Shown here piece after piece: positions 24,979-33,880 of a stretch of DNA of 64,000 bases (positions are counted from its first letter, which is position 1; every line of letters begins with the position of its first letter). The position numbers and the translations under genes are program-made. The notes under the pieces were generated by a model. It worked only from the letters and a program-made list of their open reading frames with translations. It did no database searches and was not told the DNA's origin. The stretch comes from Anaeroplasmataceae bacterium. GTDB taxonomy: Bacteria; Bacillota_I; Bacilli_A; Acholeplasmatales; Anaeroplasmataceae. The stretch is from contig JAIDZC010000018.1 in NCBI GenBank assembly GCA_029057785.1, forward strand, positions 1 through 64,000, read 5' to 3'.

Positions 24979-26229
24979 ATGCAAAATAAAGTTAGTGAAC
25001 GATGCGCATTAGATAAACATGCTAAATTTTATTATGCTTCAAATCGACTATTTTTCGAGCTTAAAATCATTCGAATCCTTTTATATCTTCTAGCAATTAT
25101 TCCAGTTGTTATCACGGTTTTACCACAGATTAAATCTAATCAAATTTCAAATGTGATTTGTACAATTGTTTCTTTCGCAATTACTTTAATCAATGAATCT
25201 ACAAGTTCTTTTATGAATAAACACAAGGATTACGCAATTTATTCTTTACAATTATATGAAACAGGAATTACAGGATCCACATTTTCTAAGATTGAATATG
25301 ATCGAGAGCTTACGAACGATTTAAATGAACTTGCTATTAGAAGAGGAATTCCTAAGATGAAGCAGCAGGAGGAATATCACACTGTATGTGTTCCAAAGGA
25401 TATTTCAGATGAATATAGTTATTTATATATCTGCAGAATTAACGCTGCAACAAACAAGTATTTATTAAGTAGAGTGATTTATATTTATTTCTTTATCTTA
25501 ATAGCAATCGTAGCTATATTCATTGGTGCTATTTTCCTAAAAAAAGAGACAAGTCAGTATTTGATTTTACTTATAGGATTCTACCCGTTAATTAGCCCTA
25601 TCATTAAAGATTTAAATAGTGCTAAGGAATGTACTAGAGACTGTACAAAGGTTTGTGCAGATATTGATAATTATTTTGCTGATGGAGATGCATCTGTAGA
25701 ACGTCTTGCAAGAATGCATTATTATGTTCAGCAAATTGAATTTGAAATGTTTTCAAGCAGACCAACGATTTATAAATTATTTAAAAAGTTATTTAGTGGT
25801 GGCGTAGAAGTTTTACAGGATGGTGTGACTGAACGTTTTAGATCTTCCATTGTGGAATTGAAACAAAAATCATTAATGAATAAAGGATTGCTATCTCAAC
25901 CTAAGGGCAAATCTTTAATTACTCAAAAAGAATATGATTTAGAGCAATTGAAAAAAATTGAAAAGCAGAAAAAGGTAGTCAAGATTACAAAACCAATCGA
26001 ATCCAAAACGATAACGCCTAAACCTACACAGGTAAAACCAGTAGTTAAATCTTCTGAAACCAAGACTCAACCTAAAAGGCCTGCAAAGGCAACATCAGTC
26101 AAATCAGCAACGAAACCTGTGCCAGTAAAAAAGAAGGAGACTCCTAAAACTGTCAAAAAAATACCAGCTCCAAAGGCTACTGGACAAAAGAAAACAAAGG
26201 ATACGACAACAAAGAAAAATACCAAATAG
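24979..26229 (+). CDS. Four-TM protein resembling S-4TM predicted pore-forming effectors, Lys/Pro/Thr-rich tail
   Basis: This 416 aa protein has two helix pairs. TM1-TM2 lie at about 30-80 (IIRILLYLLAIIPVVITVL, VICTIVSFAITLI) and TM3-TM4 at about 160-210 (YIYFFILIAIVAIFIGAIF, YLILLIGFYPLISPII). A cytosolic loop lies between them (TGITGSTFSKIEYDRELTNDL). The layout recalls the S-4TM/SLATT superfamily associated with nucleotide-signalling systems, but no CD-NTase gene is next to it. The last 100 residues are very rich in Lys, Pro and Thr and likely disordered. AAAAGGAG precedes ATG 24979. The family call is tentative; a plain membrane protein is the alternative. Confidence 0.55.
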   Translation: MQNKVSERCALDKHAKFYYASNRLFFELKIIRILLYLLAIIPVVITVLPQIKSNQISNVICTIVSFAITLINESTSSFMNKHKDYAIYSLQLYETGITGSTFSKIEYDRELTNDLNELAIRRGIPKMKQQEEYHTVCVPKDISDEYSYLYICRINAATNKYLLSRVIYIYFFILIAIVAIFIGAIFLKKETSQYLILLIGFYPLISPIIKDLNSAKECTRDCTKVCADIDNYFADGDASVERLARMHYYVQQIEFEMFSSRPTIYKLFKKLFSGGVEVLQDGVTERFRSSIVELKQKSLMNKGLLSQPKGKSLITQKEYDLEQLKKIEKQKKVVKITKPIESKTITPKPTQVKPVVKSSETKTQPKRPAKATSVKSATKPVPVKKKETPKTVKKIPAPKATGQKKTKDTTTKKNTK

Positions 26230-26246
26230 ATTTCTATGTTTTTCTA

Positions 26247-26275
26247 TTGTAATATTATAGGAAAAAGTGTATAAT
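26247..26275 (+). promoter_or_regulatory. Promoter of the SAM-riboswitch operon
   Basis: TTGTAA (26247-26252), 17 bp spacer, TATAAT (26270-26275). The start falls near 26281, at the 5' edge of the riboswitch. Confidence 0.75.
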
Positions 26276-26278
26276 ACA

Positions 26279-26408
26279 TTATGTCCATAAAGAGAAGATG
26301 AGAGACAAGCTCTGTGACTCTTCAGCAACCTTTTCAGTAAGGTGCTAATGCTTGTATGATGGCGATAAAATGTAATTGATTTCAAAAGCCATCATTACGA
26401 TGGTTTTT
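26279..26408 (+). ncRNA. SAM-I (S-box) riboswitch with terminator
   Basis: The aptamer core shows AGAG, GAGAGA, the GTGA turn, CAGCAACC (26323-26330) and AAGGTGCTAAT (26339-26349), the most conserved S-box strings. P1 pairs TTAT..CCAT (26279-26288) with ATGGCGATAA (26359-26368). ATGATGGC (26356-26363), which overlaps the P1 3' strand, can instead pair with GCCATCAT (26388-26395) as antiterminator. GCCATC otherwise pairs with GATGGT to form the terminator 26384-26408 (T-tract at the end). SAM should stabilise P1 and stop transcription. The operon downstream starts with priA and fmt and ends with metK. Confidence 0.88.
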
Positions 26409-26440
26409 ATTATAAACAAAAAAAGAAAGGATGGGATGAT

Positions 26441-28759
26441 ATGATCGCAAGCATTGTTGTGGACATTGCAGCTAAACAAGTAAATCAAACTTTTGATTAT
26501 ATGGTTCCATCTCATCTTGAGGGTATCCTGCAGGTTGGCTATAGAGTCCGTGTGATTTTTGGAAATCGTACCGTATTAGGCTTTGTAGTAGAGCTGAAGG
26601 ATAAAACGGAGTTTAAGAAAAAACTACGTGAAATCAGTGATATTGTAGATGTTTATCCTGTGCTAAATGAAGAATTTGTAAATTTAGCAAAATTTATTGC
26701 AAATCATAATTTTTCTTATTATGCAGTTGCATTGCAAACAATGATCCCTTCTGCTCTTAAAATCAAATATCAAAAGATTGCCAGAGTGAAGGATATCCCT
26801 GAAGAATTAAATGACATTTTCAAAGGAAAAAAAGAGATTAGTATTGATAATAGAACCCCAGAAGAACTGAGTAGAATTTATAAAGCACATAAACAAGGAC
26901 TTCTTGAACTGGATACCAAATTTAAGCAGAACAGAAAAGAAAAGACCGTGGAATATGTCTTTATAAAGGATGATACCATACTTCCTAAAAGTAAGCAGGG
27001 AACAAAGCTTTTAGAGTATTTAAAGGAATTAGATGAGGTAACTTCTGTCCCAATGGTATTAGAAAACACAGGTTTTTCCAAAGGCGTACTGGATAATTTA
27101 ATTAAACAAGGAACGCTTGGTTCCTATAAGAAAGAAGTATTAAAAACAGATAGTATACCGATTACAGAAATCCCACCTTATGAACTGAATGCTTCCCAAA
27201 AGAAAGCTTATGAATCACTTTCCTATAATGAAACAAAAACCTACCTATTACATGGTGTAACGGGAAGTGGAAAGACTATTGTCTATATTCACTGGATTAA
27301 GGATGTTTTGGCTATGGGCAAGCAGGCATTGCTGTTAGTACCTGAAATTTCCTTAACTCCTCAGATTACATCTATTTTCCAAAGCCATTTTGGAAATGAA
27401 GTAGCTATTCTACATTCTAGATTATCTGTGTATGATCGCTATACAGCATGGAAAAAGATATTAACCCATCAGGTTCGAATTGTTATAGGAGCTCGTTCTG
27501 CAATATTTGCACCTTTAGATCAGCTAGGAATCATCATCATTGATGAGGAGCATGAACAATCCTATATACAGGATAATAACCCAAAATATAACGCGATTGA
27601 GATTGCCAAGCTTAGAAGCCAAACGCACAAATGCCCGCTGGTATTGGGAAGTGCTACACCAAACGTCTGTGATTATTACCAGGCGATAGAAGGTGAATAT
27701 GAATTACTTACCATGCCAACACGTGCAAATCAGCATCCGCTTCCTAAGAAAATGCTTGTTGATATGCGTGAAGAACTAAAATCAGGAAACAAGTCTGTGT
27801 TCTCTAGAAATTTACAAAAAAGATTAATAGAGGTTTATGGAAGAAATGAACAGTCCATATTATTTTTAAACAGAAGAGGACATTCCTCTTTTGTAATGTG
27901 CAGAAGCTGTGGAGAGGTTATAGAATGTCCACATTGCGATGTGTCCTTAACCTATCATTCTGGGACAAACACATTAGTTTGTCATCATTGTGGCTATAAA
28001 CAAATGAATGTGGAAAGCTGTCCGGCATGTGGTAGCTCAAAGATCCGCTTTGTTGGAAGTGGTACAGAAAAAGTGATGGAAGAGATTCAAAATCTTTTAC
28101 CAGAAGCCAGGGTTCTTCGTGTAGATTTAGATACCACATCTAAGATGGTGGATTATGAAACTGCCTTTGAACAATTTAAAAAGCATGAAGCAGATATTAT
28201 GGTTGGAACGCAGATGATTGCCAAGGGATTAGATTTTGCCGATGTCACTTTGGTAGGTATCATCAATGCAGACTTAGCACTTCATTATCCTAGCTATGCT
28301 TCTAATATGACGGCCTATAACCTGATTGAGCAGGTTTCTGGAAGAGCCGGACGAGGTAACAAAACAGGAGAGGTTATTATTCAAACCTACCAGCCAGAAC
28401 ACTTTGTTTTGGAAACATCTATGAAAAATGATTTTGATGGGTTCTTTAAAAAAGAAATTGCCAACAGAAAAATTACAGGGATGCCTCCTTTTTCTTTGGC
28501 AATAGAGATTATGATTGAATCTGAAAATTTGTCTATGGCAAAAACGGAAAGCTATCGTATGATACAGGCACTAAAATCAGTTGCTAAAGAAAGTGAAATC
28601 TTGGGACCAGCAGAAGGACTGCCTTTTCGCTTACATGATATGTATAGGTTCACGATTCAGCTTAAAATTGTAGAAGATGCTGTAATGGATAAGATTAGTG
28701 AAATCTATCCAATGTATCAAACGAATAAAGATGTGAATATAAAAATTACAAGGATGTGA
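26441..28759 (+). CDS. priA: Primosomal protein N' (replication restart helicase)
   Basis: This 772 aa SF2 helicase recognises stalled forks and loads the replicative helicase. The N-terminal 3'-DNA-binding domain (about 1-105) has VDIAAKQVNQTFDYMVP. Walker A is LLHGVTGSGKT (about 278), the DEEH box is IIIDEEHEQSY, and the eight-Cys zinc region is CRSCGEVIECPHC to CHHCG and CPACG (about 487-530). Motif VI is EQVSGRAGRG. Full length and intact. GAAAGGATGGG lies before the ATG. It is first in the operon behind the SAM riboswitch, an unusual place for S-box control. Confidence 0.96.
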   Translation: MIASIVVDIAAKQVNQTFDYMVPSHLEGILQVGYRVRVIFGNRTVLGFVVELKDKTEFKKKLREISDIVDVYPVLNEEFVNLAKFIANHNFSYYAVALQTMIPSALKIKYQKIARVKDIPEELNDIFKGKKEISIDNRTPEELSRIYKAHKQGLLELDTKFKQNRKEKTVEYVFIKDDTILPKSKQGTKLLEYLKELDEVTSVPMVLENTGFSKGVLDNLIKQGTLGSYKKEVLKTDSIPITEIPPYELNASQKKAYESLSYNETKTYLLHGVTGSGKTIVYIHWIKDVLAMGKQALLLVPEISLTPQITSIFQSHFGNEVAILHSRLSVYDRYTAWKKILTHQVRIVIGARSAIFAPLDQLGIIIIDEEHEQSYIQDNNPKYNAIEIAKLRSQTHKCPLVLGSATPNVCDYYQAIEGEYELLTMPTRANQHPLPKKMLVDMREELKSGNKSVFSRNLQKRLIEVYGRNEQSILFLNRRGHSSFVMCRSCGEVIECPHCDVSLTYHSGTNTLVCHHCGYKQMNVESCPACGSSKIRFVGSGTEKVMEEIQNLLPEARVLRVDLDTTSKMVDYETAFEQFKKHEADIMVGTQMIAKGLDFADVTLVGIINADLALHYPSYASNMTAYNLIEQVSGRAGRGNKTGEVIIQTYQPEHFVLETSMKNDFDGFFKKEIANRKITGMPPFSLAIEIMIESENLSMAKTESYRMIQALKSVAKESEILGPAEGLPFRLHDMYRFTIQLKIVEDAVMDKISEIYPMYQTNKDVNIKITRM

Positions 28760-28763
28760 AAAT

Positions 28764-29675
28764 ATGAAAATTGTATTTATGGGAACTCCCGATTTTGCAG
28801 TACCAATTTTAGAAGCACTACATAAAAAATATGAAATTGTACTTGTCATTAGTCAGCCCAACAAATTAAAGAAGAAAGGGCAATGGATAGATACACCGGT
28901 TGCCGCTACAGCCAAGCGTTTGGGGGTACCTCTTTATCAACCTGAAAAGGTCGGGGCAGATGTTGAGTATATCAAAAGTTTTCAAGGAGACGTGTTAGTG
29001 ACTGCAGCCTTTGGACAGTATATCCCTTCTAAGGTACTTGCCTTATTTAAAAAGACAATGAATGTGCATGGTTCCTTACTTCCAAAATATCGTGGAGGAG
29101 CACCAATACAGCGTTCTATTATGAATGGTGATACAAAAACAGGTATTACCATTATAGAAATGGCAAAAAAACTAGATGCAGGAATAATGTATGCGAAAAG
29201 GGAATGTCCAATTTTAGATGGTGATACCTCTAGTATGATGTTTGAAAAGCTTTCTATAATTGGAAGAGATTTGCTATTGGAGGTCATAGAAGATATTTAT
29301 TCAGGAAAGCTTATAGGTGAGGTCCAAAATGAAGCTGAGGTTACCTATGCACCTAATTTGACACCAGAAGAAGAAATCATAGATTTTAATCGTCCTGCAA
29401 AGGATATAGTTCATCAGATTATGGGCTTATCCTTAGAACCAGGGGCTACAATTCTATTTAAGGATTTAAAACTAAAAGTCTTTCAGGCCAAGGTTGTGGA
29501 GGATACTTCAAACCATGTTCCAGGAACAGTTTTATCTCTAAAGAAACAGGTTTTGATTAAAGCTTTAGATGATGCAGTAAGCTTGGGTTTGATTTTAATT
29601 CCAGGCAAAAAGATGCTTCCTGCAAAGGATTTTGTCAATGGTCAAAAAATTTTAAAAGAGTTTGATGTCATTTAA
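28764..29675 (+). CDS. fmt: Methionyl-tRNA formyltransferase
   Basis: This 303 aa enzyme formylates initiator Met-tRNA using 10-formyl-THF. It has the N-terminal FMGTPDFAVPIL, the catalytic region MNVHGSLLPKYRGGAPIQRSIMNGD (Asn-x-His pair), then ITIIEMAKKLDAG with the catalytic Asp. The C-terminal OB-like domain follows. It begins 4 bp after priA stops, so it is in the same operon, and its substrate chemistry (Met-tRNA) fits methionine/SAM control. Confidence 0.96.
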   Translation: MKIVFMGTPDFAVPILEALHKKYEIVLVISQPNKLKKKGQWIDTPVAATAKRLGVPLYQPEKVGADVEYIKSFQGDVLVTAAFGQYIPSKVLALFKKTMNVHGSLLPKYRGGAPIQRSIMNGDTKTGITIIEMAKKLDAGIMYAKRECPILDGDTSSMMFEKLSIIGRDLLLEVIEDIYSGKLIGEVQNEAEVTYAPNLTPEEEIIDFNRPAKDIVHQIMGLSLEPGATILFKDLKLKVFQAKVVEDTSNHVPGTVLSLKKQVLIKALDDAVSLGLILIPGKKMLPAKDFVNGQKILKEFDVI

Positions 29676-29687
29676 TGTCAGATATGG

Positions 29688-29693
29688 TATAAT
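29688..29693 (+). promoter_or_regulatory. Possible internal extended -10 promoter before the membrane protein and metK
   Basis: TGGTATAAT is an extended -10. The best -35 (TTGATG, 29662-29667) is 20 bp away, so strength is uncertain. It would give metK some transcription independent of the SAM riboswitch. Confidence 0.4.
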
Positions 29694-29720
29694 GGTATTT
29701 GAAATGAGGAGGTGGAATAT

Positions 29721-31025
29721 TTGTCGTTAAAAAATAAAATTAAAAATACAAAGTTTTTTAACAATGCCTTTGGGTTTGAAAGTGGAATTGATATCGCTAA
29801 TGAAACACAAGTGCTCTATAGAAAAAATATTGTTATAAAGAATATTATCTTTTTATCGAACCTAGTATTCACCTTGATTTTTACAGTACTATCGTTTGGA
29901 GAAAAAAGTAATTTATTGTTGGCAGGTTTATTGTTTATTGTAACCTTTGTTTTAAATATTTATTTAAAGCGAAGTATTAACAAAAACCCTGATAACTATA
30001 CTTCACAAGAGATAGCAAGCTATTTATCGTGCTTTTATATGCTCGCTTTAGCAATAGTTCTTTATATCAAATTAAAGTTTGGAGAAATCAAATATTTACA
30101 GGAATGTGGATATATTTTACTATATTATTCCTTGGCTATATGTTCCTTTTACCAAAATAAAAAGTTATTAAAAACAGTATTTGTGTGGACCCTTATTGCA
30201 GTTACATTCTTGCATTTTTCAGTAACCTATACCATAATATGGTCTGATATTGCTAAGGATATTAGTAAAATTTTTACGGAGCTTTTTGTGAGTGAAGAAT
30301 TTAGGGATATTTTACTAAGAACCTTATTATTATGTATTTATATGTTGGTTTTATATAGTATTGTAACTATGAGTGGTTATATGCAGGAAGAACGTAAAAA
30401 GGAGCTCATGAAGCGTAGAGAGGTACAAGAGGATTTCACCAATGTTGTTACAAAAATATTTGAGGTAACTCTTGACAATTCCTCTCGAAGTGAAGAGGAC
30501 AAACAAAATGTATATATTGTATCAAAAATGTCTAGGCGTTTAGCAGAGCTTTTGAGTTTACCGGATGAAGAAATCCATATGATAGATATACAGTCGAAAA
30601 TTCATATTGAACAAAGCGTGAACTTTTCTCCTGATGCAAGTATGAATGAAGATGAAAAGTATGCATTGTTAAAAGAACAAACGAATTTAGGAAGCATAAT
30701 CATATCTAGATTACAGCTAGAAAGAAAATGCGAGAATATGATTCGTTCTACCTTCGAGGGTTCTAATACAGAAGAATTCATTGTGCGTATGAATTCAATA
30801 CAAAATGAAATGGCTGCCCAGATTATCTTAATCTGTGAGCTCTACGTAACCATGCGTAGTATTAAATCTTATAAAAAAGCGTATAGTCATAAGGTAACAA
30901 TGCAGTATTTGAGTGAGCATTTTAATGTTTACTTTGATAGAAATGTCTTTGAACGATTTGATCGTTTTAAAGATGAATTTGAGAAAATATATGATGGAAA
31001 TGAAGGAGTAGAAAATGACTTATAA
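29721..31025 (+). CDS. Polytopic membrane protein with C-terminal HD-like domain
   Basis: Residues about 30-225 of this 434 aa protein hold six or seven membrane helices (IIFLSNLVFTLIFTVL, LLLAGLLFIVTFVLNIYL, FYMLALAIVLYI, YILLYYSLAICSFY, FVWTLIAVTFLHF, LLRTLLLCIYMLVLYSIV). The C-terminal 200 residues resemble an HD-GYP fold in outline (DNSSRSEEDKQNVYIVSKMSRRLAELLSLPDEEIHMIDI), but the HD dyad itself is missing, so it is probably not catalytic. TTG 29721, seven bases after GAGGAGGTG, is preferred to GTG 29712, which lies inside the ribosome site. The 3' end overlaps the TSCPD gene by 11 bp. Function unknown. Confidence 0.7.
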   Translation: MSLKNKIKNTKFFNNAFGFESGIDIANETQVLYRKNIVIKNIIFLSNLVFTLIFTVLSFGEKSNLLLAGLLFIVTFVLNIYLKRSINKNPDNYTSQEIASYLSCFYMLALAIVLYIKLKFGEIKYLQECGYILLYYSLAICSFYQNKKLLKTVFVWTLIAVTFLHFSVTYTIIWSDIAKDISKIFTELFVSEEFRDILLRTLLLCIYMLVLYSIVTMSGYMQEERKKELMKRREVQEDFTNVVTKIFEVTLDNSSRSEEDKQNVYIVSKMSRRLAELLSLPDEEIHMIDIQSKIHIEQSVNFSPDASMNEDEKYALLKEQTNLGSIIISRLQLERKCENMIRSTFEGSNTEEFIVRMNSIQNEMAAQIILICELYVTMRSIKSYKKAYSHKVTMQYLSEHFNVYFDRNVFERFDRFKDEFEKIYDGNEGVENDL

Positions 31026-31266
31026 TTATGAAACAAAGGGCACTTGCTCTAAAAAAATTACATTTGATTTAGATGAAAACGGAAACCTACATAATGTTTG
31101 TTTTATGGGAGGATGCAATGGAAATTTAAAGGCTATTGGTAAACTTGTAGAAGGAAAATCTGCTGAAGAAGTTGTTCAGATCTTAGAAGGAAACACCTGT
31201 GGTCCAAGAGCTACTTCATGTGCAGATCAACTTGCAAAGGCAATTTTGGAGGCAATCCATGCGTAG
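31015..31266 (+). CDS. TSCPD-domain protein (TIGR03905 type)
   Basis: This 83 aa protein matches the small TSCPD family: [52 protein letters not shown], ending in [16 protein letters not shown]. Conserved cysteines suggest metal or redox binding, similar to the C-terminal domain of class II ribonucleotide reductases. It overlaps both neighbours (11 bp and 8 bp), so it is translated with the membrane protein and metK. Confidence 0.85.
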   Translation: MTYNYETKGTCSKKITFDLDENGNLHNVCFMGGCNGNLKAIGKLVEGKSAEEVVQILEGNTCGPRATSCADQLAKAILEAIHA

Positions 31267-32416
31267 ATTATTTACATCAGAGTCTGTTACAGAAGGACAT
31301 CCTGATAAAATTGCTGACCAGATTTCAGATGCAATTTTAGATGATATTTTAGCTCATGATCCAAACGCAAGAGTTGCTTGTGAAACCATTTGTACTACAG
31401 GACTCGTTATGGTTTTTGGAGAAATAACAACGAATCATTATGTTGATTTGCAGAAGATTGTTCGTAAAACTGTTTCTGATATAGGATATACAAGAGGCAA
31501 GTATGGATTTGATGCAGATAATCTTGCCGTATTATCCGCTATTGATCCTCAGTCTCCAGATATTGCTATGGGAGTTGATGAAACAAATGATCATGAGCAA
31601 GGAGCTGGAGATCAGGGACTAATGTTTGGATATGCCTGTGATGAAACAGAAGAATGCATGCCTATGGCAATTGCCTTAGCTCATAAGCTTGCTCAAAAAT
31701 TAACAGAGGTAAGAAAACAAAATATTTTGCCTTATTTAAGACCAGATGGAAAAACCCAAGTAACTGTTGAATATGATGAAACAGGCAAGATTGCAAGAAT
31801 TGATACAATTCTAATTTCTACTCAGCATTCTCCTGAAGTTGATATGAATACTCTTGCAAAGGATATTAAAAAAGAGGTTGTTGACAAGGTTGTTCCTAAT
31901 CATCTAGTAGATTCCAAAACAAGATATTTATTCAATCCGACTGGCCGTTTTGTTGTAGGTGGACCTGCAGGAGATTCAGGCTTGACTGGAAGAAAAATCA
32001 TTGTAGATACGTATGGTGGAGCTGCTCCACATGGTGGTGGCTGTTTTTCAGGCAAGGACCCTTCAAAGGTAGACCGCAGTGCATCTTATATGGCAAGATA
32101 TATTGCAAAGAATGTTGTTGCTGCAAAACTTGCAAAAAAATGCCAGATTCAGATATCTTATGCCATTGGACTTGCAGAGCCTACCTCTGTACTTGTAGAT
32201 ACCTTTGGTACAGCTGTTGTTGATGAAGAAAAGATTGCAGAAGCAATCCGCAAAGTCTTCCCGCTTACACCTAAAGGCATCATTCAGACATTGGATTTAA
32301 AGCGTCCCATTTATCTTCAAACTGCAGCCTATGGTCATTTTGGTAGAACGGATTTAGATTTGCCTTGGGAAAAATGCGATAAAACTGCAGAATTAAGAAA
32401 GTTATTGTTGAAATAA
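31259..32416 (+). CDS. metK: S-adenosylmethionine synthetase
   Basis: This 385 aa enzyme makes SAM from methionine and ATP. The signatures are all present: [23 protein letters not shown] (ATP/metal), [12 protein letters not shown] (loop), and [26 protein letters not shown] 31259 lies inside the end of the TSCPD gene; GGAGG at 31248-31252 is its ribosome site. An upstream in-frame extension from 31199 is not used. It is the last gene of the operon whose leader, about 5 kb upstream, is a SAM riboswitch, which gives end-product feedback. Confidence 0.97.
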   Translation: MRRLFTSESVTEGHPDKIADQISDAILDDILAHDPNARVACETICTTGLVMVFGEITTNHYVDLQKIVRKTVSDIGYTRGKYGFDADNLAVLSAIDPQSPDIAMGVDETNDHEQGAGDQGLMFGYACDETEECMPMAIALAHKLAQKLTEVRKQNILPYLRPDGKTQVTVEYDETGKIARIDTILISTQHSPEVDMNTLAKDIKKEVVDKVVPNHLVDSKTRYLFNPTGRFVVGGPAGDSGLTGRKIIVDTYGGAAPHGGGCFSGKDPSKVDRSASYMARYIAKNVVAAKLAKKCQIQISYAIGLAEPTSVLVDTFGTAVVDEEKIAEAIRKVFPLTPKGIIQTLDLKRPIYLQTAAYGHFGRTDLDLPWEKCDKTAELRKLLLK

Positions 32417-32418
32417 TG

Positions 32419-32447
32419 TTGTTTTTTGTTGAGTTTAAGTATATAAT
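32419..32447 (+). promoter_or_regulatory. Promoter of lemA
   Basis: TTGTTT (32419-32424), 17 bp spacer, TATAAT (32442-32447), 40 bp before the lemA ATG. It makes lemA independent of the SAM operon. Confidence 0.6.
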
Positions 32448-32487
32448 TAAAATAAGATAAAACTTGTGTGATTGGAGGAAATGACAA

Positions 32488-33057
32488 ATGAGTATGACAG
32501 GTATTATTATTCTTGTAGTTATAGGTGTTATTGTATTACTTGTACTTTGTGTGATTGGCTGGATTATCTCAACACGTAATAAATTTATTCGTATGGAACA
32601 GGATGTTGAAAATTCTGAATCTCGTATTGATGTATATTTAACAAAGAGATTTGATTTATTAACAAAAATGTATGATACTACTAAAGGATATATGAAGCAT
32701 GAAAAAGAAACCTTAGCTGCCATTATAGGAATGCGTAACCCAGGTGTTAATGCTTCTTTAAAGGAAAAAGCAAACTTTAATGAAAGACTTTCTTCAGCTG
32801 CAAGAGAAATGAGAATGGTTGTTGAGCGTTACCCTGAATTAAAAGCAGATAGAATGTTTAACAATCTTCAACAGGCTCAATCTGAAGTAGAAGAAAATTT
32901 ACAGGCTGCTCGTAGCAATTTCAATTCAAATGTTGCAAGCTTTAATAAAGCAATCCTAACATTCCCTGCATCTATAGTTGCAGGCTCAAGATTCACTAAA
33001 AAGGAATACTTTGAAGCAGAAGAACAAAAGAGACAAGACGTTAAAATGGAATTCTAA
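32488..33057 (+). CDS. lemA: LemA family membrane protein
   Basis: This 189 aa protein has an N-terminal membrane helix (IIILVVIGVIVLLVLCVIGWII, residues 4-25) and a cytosolic-type helical bundle typical of LemA: RNKFIRMEQDVENSESRIDVYLTKRFDLL, RYPELKADRMFNNLQ, RSNFNSNVASFNKAI and FPASIVAG. The molecular role of LemA is not established; it is often linked to envelope functions. GGAGG precedes the start and a terminator follows. Confidence 0.93.
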   Translation: MSMTGIIILVVIGVIVLLVLCVIGWIISTRNKFIRMEQDVENSESRIDVYLTKRFDLLTKMYDTTKGYMKHEKETLAAIIGMRNPGVNASLKEKANFNERLSSAAREMRMVVERYPELKADRMFNNLQQAQSEVEENLQAARSNFNSNVASFNKAILTFPASIVAGSRFTKKEYFEAEEQKRQDVKMEF

Positions 33058-33065
33058 AAAAGTAA

Positions 33066-33098
33066 GGCTTTACTCAAACTTGGGTAAAGTTTTCTTTT
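33066..33098 (+). terminator. Terminator after lemA
   Basis: CTTTACTCAA pairs with TTGGGTAAAG (one mismatch), followed by TTTTCTTTT. Confidence 0.75.
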
Positions 33099-33122
33099 GT
33101 CTTTATTAAAAGGAGAAATTAT

Positions 33123-33857
33123 ATGGATAAATACGAAGAATTAAAACATATCATTAAAGAAAGTAAAAATATAGTTGTCTTTACTGGAGCAGGGATATCT
33201 GTGCCTTCTGGTATTCCTGATTTTCGTTCTGCAAGAGGAGTATATAGTGAACAATTCAAAGAATATTCCCCAGAAGAAATAATTTCTCATTCCTTTTTCA
33301 TGGAACAACCAAATCTCTTTTATGAATTCTATGGAAGCAAAATGGTTTTTCCTAATGCCAAACCCAATTTAGCACATCTGTATTTTGCAAAATTACCAAA
33401 CGTTTCAGCTGTGGTAACACAAAACATTGATGGATTACATCAGGAAGCAGGAAGCAAAATCGTATATGAGCTTCATGGAAGTGTATTAAGAAACTACTGT
33501 ATGAAATGTCATAAATTCTATGATGTGAAAGATATTGATGTCCACAAGCCTTCCTATTGTAGTTGTGGAGGAATGATTAAACCAGATGTGGTTTTATATG
33601 AAGAACCATTAGATAATAAGGTAGTGTACCCAGCGATAGATGCGATTGCAGAAGCTGATACAATGATTGTAGTTGGAACCTCTTTAGTGGTATATCCTGC
33701 TGCATCCTACTTGCAGTTTTTTAGAGGCAAGCATTTAATTTTGATCAATAAGTCGACAACCTCCTATGATTCTAAGGCTGAATTGGTATTTAATGAAGAT
33801 GTAATAGAAGTTGTGAAAAAACTAGAAGAAAAAAGGGTTGTTAGAAACTTTTTATAG
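33123..33857 (+). CDS. cobB: Sirtuin, NAD+-dependent protein deacylase
   Basis: This 244 aa Sir2 enzyme removes acyl groups from lysine using NAD+. It shows FTGAGISVPSGIPDFRSARG (NAD+ site), TQNIDGLHQEAG, the catalytic His in ELHGS, a zinc site CMKC ... CSCGG, and VGTSLVVYPAA. All catalytic residues are present. AAAAGGAG lies before the ATG. It is a single gene that ends inside a bidirectional terminator. Confidence 0.95.
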   Translation: MDKYEELKHIIKESKNIVVFTGAGISVPSGIPDFRSARGVYSEQFKEYSPEEIISHSFFMEQPNLFYEFYGSKMVFPNAKPNLAHLYFAKLPNVSAVVTQNIDGLHQEAGSKIVYELHGSVLRNYCMKCHKFYDVKDIDVHKPSYCSCGGMIKPDVVLYEEPLDNKVVYPAIDAIAEADTMIVVGTSLVVYPAASYLQFFRGKHLILINKSTTSYDSKAELVFNEDVIEVVKKLEEKRVVRNFL

Positions 33858-33880
33858 TTTCTCAACAGCCCTTTTTCTTT
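33829..33880. terminator. Bidirectional terminator between cobB and the exported protease-like gene
   Basis: AAAAAGGGTTGTT and GAAAC pair with GTTTC and AACAGCCCTTTTT. The hairpin overlaps the 3' end of cobB and serves the convergent minus-strand gene as well. Confidence 0.85.
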
